From positions 1 through 64,000 of the forward strand of contig JAJBVG010000003.1 in assembly GCA_020859945.1 (NCBI GenBank): 64,000 nt of DNA, given 5' to 3'. Numbering within the stretch: the stretch's first letter is position 1; each line of letters begins with the position of its first letter. The notes under the pieces were generated by a model. That model had not been told where the DNA came from and ran no database searches. It was given only the letters and a program-made list of their open reading frames with translations. Origin of the DNA: Clostridiales bacterium. Its GTDB lineage: Bacteria; Bacillota; Clostridia; Oscillospirales; Oscillospiraceae. Made by a program: the position numbers and the translations under genes. This document shows, in pieces, positions 59,403-64,000 of this stretch.

Positions 59403-61916
59403 TTATTCGTCCTCGGCCATGCCGATCAGGTCGAACTTCTCCGTGCTGACCACGATTTGGAAGTCCTCCTTTTGCGGCATGGCGCACTTGACCTGGATGC
59501 AGCGGTCAGACAGGTTGTAGAACCAGCCCTCGTCCGCCCCGTCGTAGGCGTCCCGCACGATGTAACGGGTGACGGGCCTGCCGTCCACCGTGACCCAGAA
59601 GGCCCCCTTCTCCTTGCTGACCACCCGAAGGGTGATGTACTCCACGGTGGGGACATAGCTGCCCTCCCGGTGGAAGGAGATGACCTTCCGCTCCCCGGCC
59701 TGGACGGAGATGGTGGTTTTGGCGTAAACCCCCCGCTCAAAGTCCTGGGTGTGGCCGTCGTCGTCGTAAAAGACGTGGGTGCAGTCGCTCTCTGCGCCGA
59801 TGACGAAGTCCAGGTTCCGCAGCACGTCGGTGGACGCCTGGTGGATGTCCTCGCTGGTGTAGTAAATGGCGCTGCCCCGCAGGAACATGGGGATAGAGCT
59901 GAGGGTGACGGGCACCTCGATGGTCTGGCCCCCCGCATAGGCCCGCATGTTGTCGTTCATGTCGTACCAGGTGGCCCCGGCGGGCAGGTAGACCTGACGG
60001 GTTTTCGCCCCTTCCTCCAGCACGTTGGCTACCAGCACCGAGCTGCCGAACAAAAAGGTCAGCAGCTTGTCGTTGTAGCAGTTCTTGTCGTGGGGGAACT
60101 CCAGGAACAGGGGCCGCATGGCGGGCATTCCGTTGGTGTGGGCCTCGTACATCAGGGAGTAGAGGTAGGGCATCATCCGGTAGCGCTGGGCGTAGGCCGC
60201 CTGCACGTCTGCCAAATGCTCCTCGTACATCCAGGGCTGGGTGACGGTGTTGTCGTTGTTGGCGGAGTTCATACAGAACCGGGGCTGGAACGCGCCGCTC
60301 TGGATCCACCGCAGCAGCAGCTCACCGCTGGGGGCCGGCCCGGCGAAGCCGCCGATGTCGCACCCCATGTTGGGGCAGCCGGACAGCCCCATGCCGATGA
60401 TGGTGGCCACGTTGAATTTCAGCGTCCGCCAGTCGGTCAGGTTGTCGCCGCCCCACACCTGGGCGTACCGCTGGATACCCGCGAACCCGGCCCGGTTGAT
60501 GATGTAGGGCCGCTCGTTGGGGTAGACCTCCGCGATGGCCTCCTTCGCCAGGTACGCCATCATATTGCTGTGGATGATTTTCAGCTGAGCCATGTCGCCT
60601 CCCATGCCCTCAAAGGAGCAGTAGGCGGTGCGGTCCTCCACGCCGTCCAGCTCGCAGTTGTCGTTCCAGACGGTTTTGGTGCCCTTTTCCAAAATATTGG
60701 TTTTCAGCAGTTCCTTCCAACAGTCCCTGGCCTTGGGGTCGGTGAAGTCCACAAACCGGCCCACGCCGCCCCACCAGCGTCCATAGTAGTCCTCTTTGCC
60801 GTCGGGGGTCTTGATGAAGGCATCTGCCTCCTTGAACCGGTCCATATAGGGGTGGTTTTGCAGGATGCCGGGCTTCAGATTGGGGATGACGTTGATGCCC
60901 CGCTCGTTCATGTGGGCGAAGAAGCCCTCCGGGTCTGGGAAACGGCGCTTGTTCCAGTTGAATACATAGCGCAGATTGTCCTCCTCGCCGGAGGAATAGC
61001 CGCTGGCCAGCCAGAAGTTGTCGATGTAGATTTTCTCGGCAAAGTGCTTGTCGATGACCTTGTAGATCTCCTGGTCGCAGTCCTTTTCCAGCTCGGCATA
61101 GTACATGGTGCTGGCAGTGAAGCCCAACGACTGCTTGGTGGGCATGGCGCAGCGTCCGGTCAGCTGAGTGTACCGGTCCAGCACGGCGGACATCTCCGGC
61201 CCGTTGATGAGGAACAGGTCGATGTCGCCGCCGTCGGTCTGGTAGTAGCAGTAGCGCTCCCAGTAGCCGCTGATCTCGTTGCACATGTCAAAGGCCGCGT
61301 CATAGCTGTTGTTGTAGAACAGGCCCACAGCCTTCTGCACGTCCTCGTTGACGCGGATGTAAAAGGGGATGTGCTTATAGAGGGGGTCGCCAAACTCCGG
61401 GTCGTGGCCGATGGCGTCCTTGGGGCACATCCGCATGTGGCGGCCCTTTTTGTCCAGGTGGCCGGTCTTTTCGCCAAAGCCATAGAAGTGGTCCTTGTCC
61501 CGGTCCACCTTGGAGTAGTGGGTCAGGCGGCCCAGCTGGTCCCGGTCAAAGGCCCGCTCCGCCAAGTCGGAGTAGAGCAGCGTTCCCTCGCTGTCGTAGA
61601 GGCGGAAGTGGAAGGGCCGCTTGTTCAGCACCAGCCGCAGGGTGGCGGTGCGGAAGGTCAGCGCCTTGTCCGTCTCCTCATAGGGGACGGACAGAGCGGT
61701 GATGCGCTGGCGTTCGTCCTTTAACAGCTCATCCAGGTCGTCGTCCCAGGCGGTGGTGACCAGGGCGTAGGACGCCTCCTGGAACCGCTTGTCGAAGCTG
61801 ACGCGGATGCGCAAAATGTCGTCGGTCAGGAAAATCAGCTTCACGTCCGCCGCGTCGCCGTGGACCAGATAGCCGTTGTCCAGTTTTTCGATGGATTGAT
61901 AACTTCTCAGCAGCAT
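59403..61916 (-). CDS. GH31 family alpha-glycosidase
   Basis: An 837-residue cytoplasmic glycoside hydrolase (no signal peptide). The catalytic barrel includes WWGGVGRFVDFTDP and the nucleophile region VWNDNCE with Asp419; the acid/base is probably in GGDNLTDW (about residues 489-496). GGFAGPAPSGELLLRW lies in the barrel, and C-terminal beta domains carry the GATWYDMNDNMR segment. The NDNCE variant of the usual NDMNE places it in a subgroup not readily assigned to glucosidase, xylosidase or galactosidase. Confidence 0.92.
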   Translation of the reverse strand: MLLRSYQSIEKLDNGYLVHGDAADVKLIFLTDDILRIRVSFDKRFQEASYALVTTAWDDDLDELLKDERQRITALSVPYEETDKALTFRTATLRLVLNKRPFHFRLYDSEGTLLYSDLAERAFDRDQLGRLTHYSKVDRDKDHFYGFGEKTGHLDKKGRHMRMCPKDAIGHDPEFGDPLYKHIPFYIRVNEDVQKAVGLFYNNSYDAAFDMCNEISGYWERYCYYQTDGGDIDLFLINGPEMSAVLDRYTQLTGRCAMPTKQSLGFTASTMYYAELEKDCDQEIYKVIDKHFAEKIYIDNFWLASGYSSGEEDNLRYVFNWNKRRFPDPEGFFAHMNERGINVIPNLKPGILQNHPYMDRFKEADAFIKTPDGKEDYYGRWWGGVGRFVDFTDPKARDCWKELLKTNILEKGTKTVWNDNCELDGVEDRTAYCSFEGMGGDMAQLKIIHSNMMAYLAKEAIAEVYPNERPYIINRAGFAGIQRYAQVWGGDNLTDWRTLKFNVATIIGMGLSGCPNMGCDIGGFAGPAPSGELLLRWIQSGAFQPRFCMNSANNDNTVTQPWMYEEHLADVQAAYAQRYRMMPYLYSLMYEAHTNGMPAMRPLFLEFPHDKNCYNDKLLTFLFGSSVLVANVLEEGAKTRQVYLPAGATWYDMNDNMRAYAGGQTIEVPVTLSSIPMFLRGSAIYYTSEDIHQASTDVLRNLDFVIGAESDCTHVFYDDDGHTQDFERGVYAKTTISVQAGERKVISFHREGSYVPTVEYITLRVVSKEKGAFWVTVDGRPVTRYIVRDAYDGADEGWFYNLSDRCIQVKCAMPQKEDFQIVVSTEKFDLIGMAEDE

Positions 61917-61953
61917 GGCAGACTTCCCTTTCTTGTGTCACGCACCTCCCTGG

Positions 61954-61989
61954 GGAGCGCCGGGGTGAAATGCCCCGGCGCTCCTTTTT
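61954..61989 (+). terminator. GC-rich hairpin between the two GH31 genes
   Basis: GGAGCGCCGGGG and CCCCGGCGCTCC form a perfect 12-bp stem; T5 follows only on the plus strand, opposite to the genes. On the minus strand it may act as a 3' stabiliser between the genes. Confidence 0.55.
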
Positions 61990-62017
61990 GGGAGGAAATC
62001 TTTCGGTTACATACCGA

Positions 62018-64000
62018 TTACATACCGATCAGGTCAAACTGCTCGAAGGAGACCGTCAGGGTCACGTCCTTCCTGGGGTTGGGGTACTTGACCAGCACGG
62101 CCTTCTTGGTCTGGCTGTAATACCAGCCGGACTCGGCGGCCTCGAACTTGCGGCGGTTCAGGAAGTGCTCCAGCTGGGTGTCGCCCAGGCTGACCCAGAA
62201 GGGGCTCTTGTCCTTGCGGATCATCTCCACCACAACGCTCTCCACGTGGTCGGTGTAGCTGCCCTCGGCGGTGAAGTTCACCTTGACCACGTCCGCGCCG
62301 GACATCTGAATGGTGGTCTTGCGGTACACGCCCTGGGTGTAGTCGTTGCTGTCGCCGTCGTCGTCATACATGACGTAGGTGCTGGCTTCCTTGCCGGGGG
62401 CCAGGGTCAGGTGCAGGGCGGTGGTGTGGTCCTGGCACATGCTCATCAGCTGATTGTCGGCCATGGGCACGATGGCGCCCTCCCGCAGGAACATGGGGAT
62501 GGACTTCATGGTGACGGGGATCTCCACCGTCTGGCCGCCCTCGTAGCAGGTGAAGTTGTTGCCCCAGTCGTACCACTTGCACCCGGCGGGCAGATAGACC
62601 TTCTTGGTCTTGGCGCCCTTCTCGATGACGTTGGCCACCAGGATGTCCCGGCCAAAGGTGAACTCGAAGCTCTCGTCATAGACCTTGGGGTCGTCCTGGA
62701 ACTCATAGACCAGGGCGCGCATGATGGGTGCGCCGGTCTGGGTGGCCTCGTACTCGGCGGAGTAGAGGTAGGGGGTCATGCGGTAACGCAGCAGAATGGC
62801 GTCCCGGATGATGTCGGCGCTGCCCCGGAACATCCACGGCTCGGTAACGGTGTTGTCGTTGCTGGCGGAGTGGATGGAGAACCGGGCCTGGAAAATGCCC
62901 TGCTGTACCCAGCGGACGAACAGCTCCTCTTCGGGAGCGGGACCGGCAAAGCCGCCGATGTCCGCGCCCTCGTTGGGCTGACCGGAGAGGCCCATGCCGG
63001 TGATGATGGGGATGTTGTACTGGAGGGAGGTCCAGCTGGTGTAGTTGTCGCCGCACCAGGTCTGGGCGTACTTCTGGATGCCGGAGCTGCCGGAACGACA
63101 GACGGAGTAGGGCCGCTTGCTGGAATCATGCTCCCGGACGGCCTCGTTGCTCAGGCGGCACATCAGGGTGCTCATGATGGGCTTCAGCTGGGCGATGGTG
63201 CCGCCCTTGCCGTCGAAGTTGCAGATGGCGTCCTTGTCCATCAGGCTGTCGTACTCGCAGTTGTCGTTCCAGATGGAGTTGGTGCCCACGTCGATCAGGT
63301 TGTCGGTGACGTACTTCTTCCAGATCTCACGGGCTTCGGGCTTGGTGTAATCCCAGAAAGCGCCGTCGCCGCCCCACCACGCGCCGACCGCGTAGGTGGA
63401 GGGGTCCTCGCTGTCCCGGACGAACACGTCCTGAGAGTTGAACTCGTCGAACCAGGGGTGGCACAACAGGATGCCCGGCTTGATGTTGGGCACGTTCTCA
63501 GCGCTCTTGGCCATCATCTCGTGGAAATACTTGCTGGGGTCCTTGAACCGCTCGGTGTTCCAGTAGAACACGCAGCGCTTGTTGTTGTAGCTGGTGTAGC
63601 CGGAGGACAGGTGGAAGCCGTCGATGGGGAAGCCTTCCTCTTTGATGGTGTCAATGAAGCCCAGCACCGCGTCATCGCTGTCCTTCTCCAGCTCGGGATA
63701 GTACATGGAGGAACCCTGATAGCCCAGGGCACGCTTGGGCAGCAGAGCGGGACGGCCCGTCAGCAGGGTGTAGTTGTCCACGACCTTGGCAAGGGTGTTG
63801 CCGCCCAGCAGGTACAGGTCGATGTCGCCGCCGTCGGCCTGCCAGTAGGTGTACCGGGGCCAATAGTTGCTCTTTTCACGGCCCATGTTGAACGCGGACT
63901 CGTAGAAGTTGTGATAAAACAGGCCCACGGCCTTCTGAGTGTCCCGGTTGAGCTGAATGTAGAAGGGGATGTGCTTATAGAGGGTGTCCATCTTGGTGGG
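62018..64000 (-). CDS. GH31 family alpha-glycosidase, 5' end beyond the window
   Basis: At least 660 C-terminal residues of a second GH31 enzyme, closely similar in layout to its neighbour: AVGAWWGGDGAFWDYTKP, SIWNDNCEYDS (nucleophile), GDNYTSW, GGFAGPAPEEELFVRW and a C-terminal EQFDLIGM like the first. The frame is open to the window end, so the N-terminal domain is missing. Same strand and a 101-bp spacer suggest an operon and a gene duplication followed by divergence. Confidence 0.92.
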   Translation of the reverse strand, partial: PTKMDTLYKHIPFYIQLNRDTQKAVGLFYHNFYESAFNMGREKSNYWPRYTYWQADGGDIDLYLLGGNTLAKVVDNYTLLTGRPALLPKRALGYQGSSMYYPELEKDSDDAVLGFIDTIKEEGFPIDGFHLSSGYTSYNNKRCVFYWNTERFKDPSKYFHEMMAKSAENVPNIKPGILLCHPWFDEFNSQDVFVRDSEDPSTYAVGAWWGGDGAFWDYTKPEAREIWKKYVTDNLIDVGTNSIWNDNCEYDSLMDKDAICNFDGKGGTIAQLKPIMSTLMCRLSNEAVREHDSSKRPYSVCRSGSSGIQKYAQTWCGDNYTSWTSLQYNIPIITGMGLSGQPNEGADIGGFAGPAPEEELFVRWVQQGIFQARFSIHSASNDNTVTEPWMFRGSADIIRDAILLRYRMTPYLYSAEYEATQTGAPIMRALVYEFQDDPKVYDESFEFTFGRDILVANVIEKGAKTKKVYLPAGCKWYDWGNNFTCYEGGQTVEIPVTMKSIPMFLREGAIVPMADNQLMSMCQDHTTALHLTLAPGKEASTYVMYDDDGDSNDYTQGVYRKTTIQMSGADVVKVNFTAEGSYTDHVESVVVEMIRKDKSPFWVSLGDTQLEHFLNRRKFEAAESGWYYSQTKKAVLVKYPNPRKDVTLTVSFEQFDLIGM

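Overview
The window is GC-rich (roughly 60%), densely coded bacterial chromosome. The gene repertoire and gene pairs point to an anaerobic Clostridia member, probably a gut Oscillospiraceae (Oscillibacter/Dysosmobacter-like; the genus is inferred). Supporting features are a T-box-controlled archaeal-type ProS, pyruvate formate-lyase with its activase, a Na+-pumping biotin-dependent decarboxylase, UPF0210 with its ACT partner, MtaB, Mini-III next to RqcH, and DUF1934 next to an ArgS-like gene. No phage, IS transposase, CRISPR array or rRNA was seen.

Layout. 1-2.1 kb: proline T-box and proS. 2.3-2.6 kb: a gene-free stretch with a promoter and a T-run that looks like a standalone RNA. 2.7-5.9 kb: pflBA (minus). 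6.3-12.4 kb: membrane proteins, a DUF4886 lipoprotein, a MATE exporter behind a long structured leader, and a cytidylate-kinase-like protein. 12.4-13.5 kb: two foldback (multi-hairpin) elements around a small membrane protein. 14.2-19.4 kb: murI, DUF1934, a 231-residue ArgS-like protein without a catalytic core, an OmpR/HisKA two-component pair and DUF3783. 19.7-22.1 kb: cysK and an O-acetylhomoserine sulfhydrylase. 22.2-27.5 kb: UPF0210/ACT, an HPr-like protein, mtaB, an acyltransferase-like membrane protein and an XRE regulator. 27.6-31.0 kb: four-gene sodium-pump decarboxylase operon (minus). 31.4-32.0 kb: two identical tRNA-Val(GAC) genes and a 41-residue peptide gene behind 20-bp-spaced direct repeats. 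32.1-42.2 kb: GtrA, two GH3 glycosidases (one with permuted domain order and membrane segments), an AgrC/LytTR-type two-component system and a KDG kinase. 42.5-55.2 kb: amidohydrolase, aconitase-family hydratase, DMT transporter, mrnC-rqcH, MarR, a QueG-like protein, tadA, an AT-richer two-gene island, prmA and a MntP-like pump. 55.6-64 kb: uxuA/uxuB with a divergent GntR regulator and two tandem GH31 glycosidases, the second cut by the window end.

How the genes fit together. UxuB, UxuA and KdgK form a route from fructuronate through mannonate and 2-keto-3-deoxygluconate (KDG) to KDPG, and the GH3 and GH31 enzymes would release sugars; no sugar transporter lies in the window. Pyruvate can be cleaved by PflB, and oxaloacetate decarboxylated with Na+ export by the Oad complex. 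CysK and MetY assimilate sulfide.

Noncoding DNA is unusually rich. At least five short dispersed repeat families lie between genes, including a MITE-like element of about 100-130 bp often bounded by GATTCAAAGGGA. Three foldback regions contain long nested inverted repeats. Several long structured leaders were also found. All of these were read by eye and need covariance or RNA-seq support.
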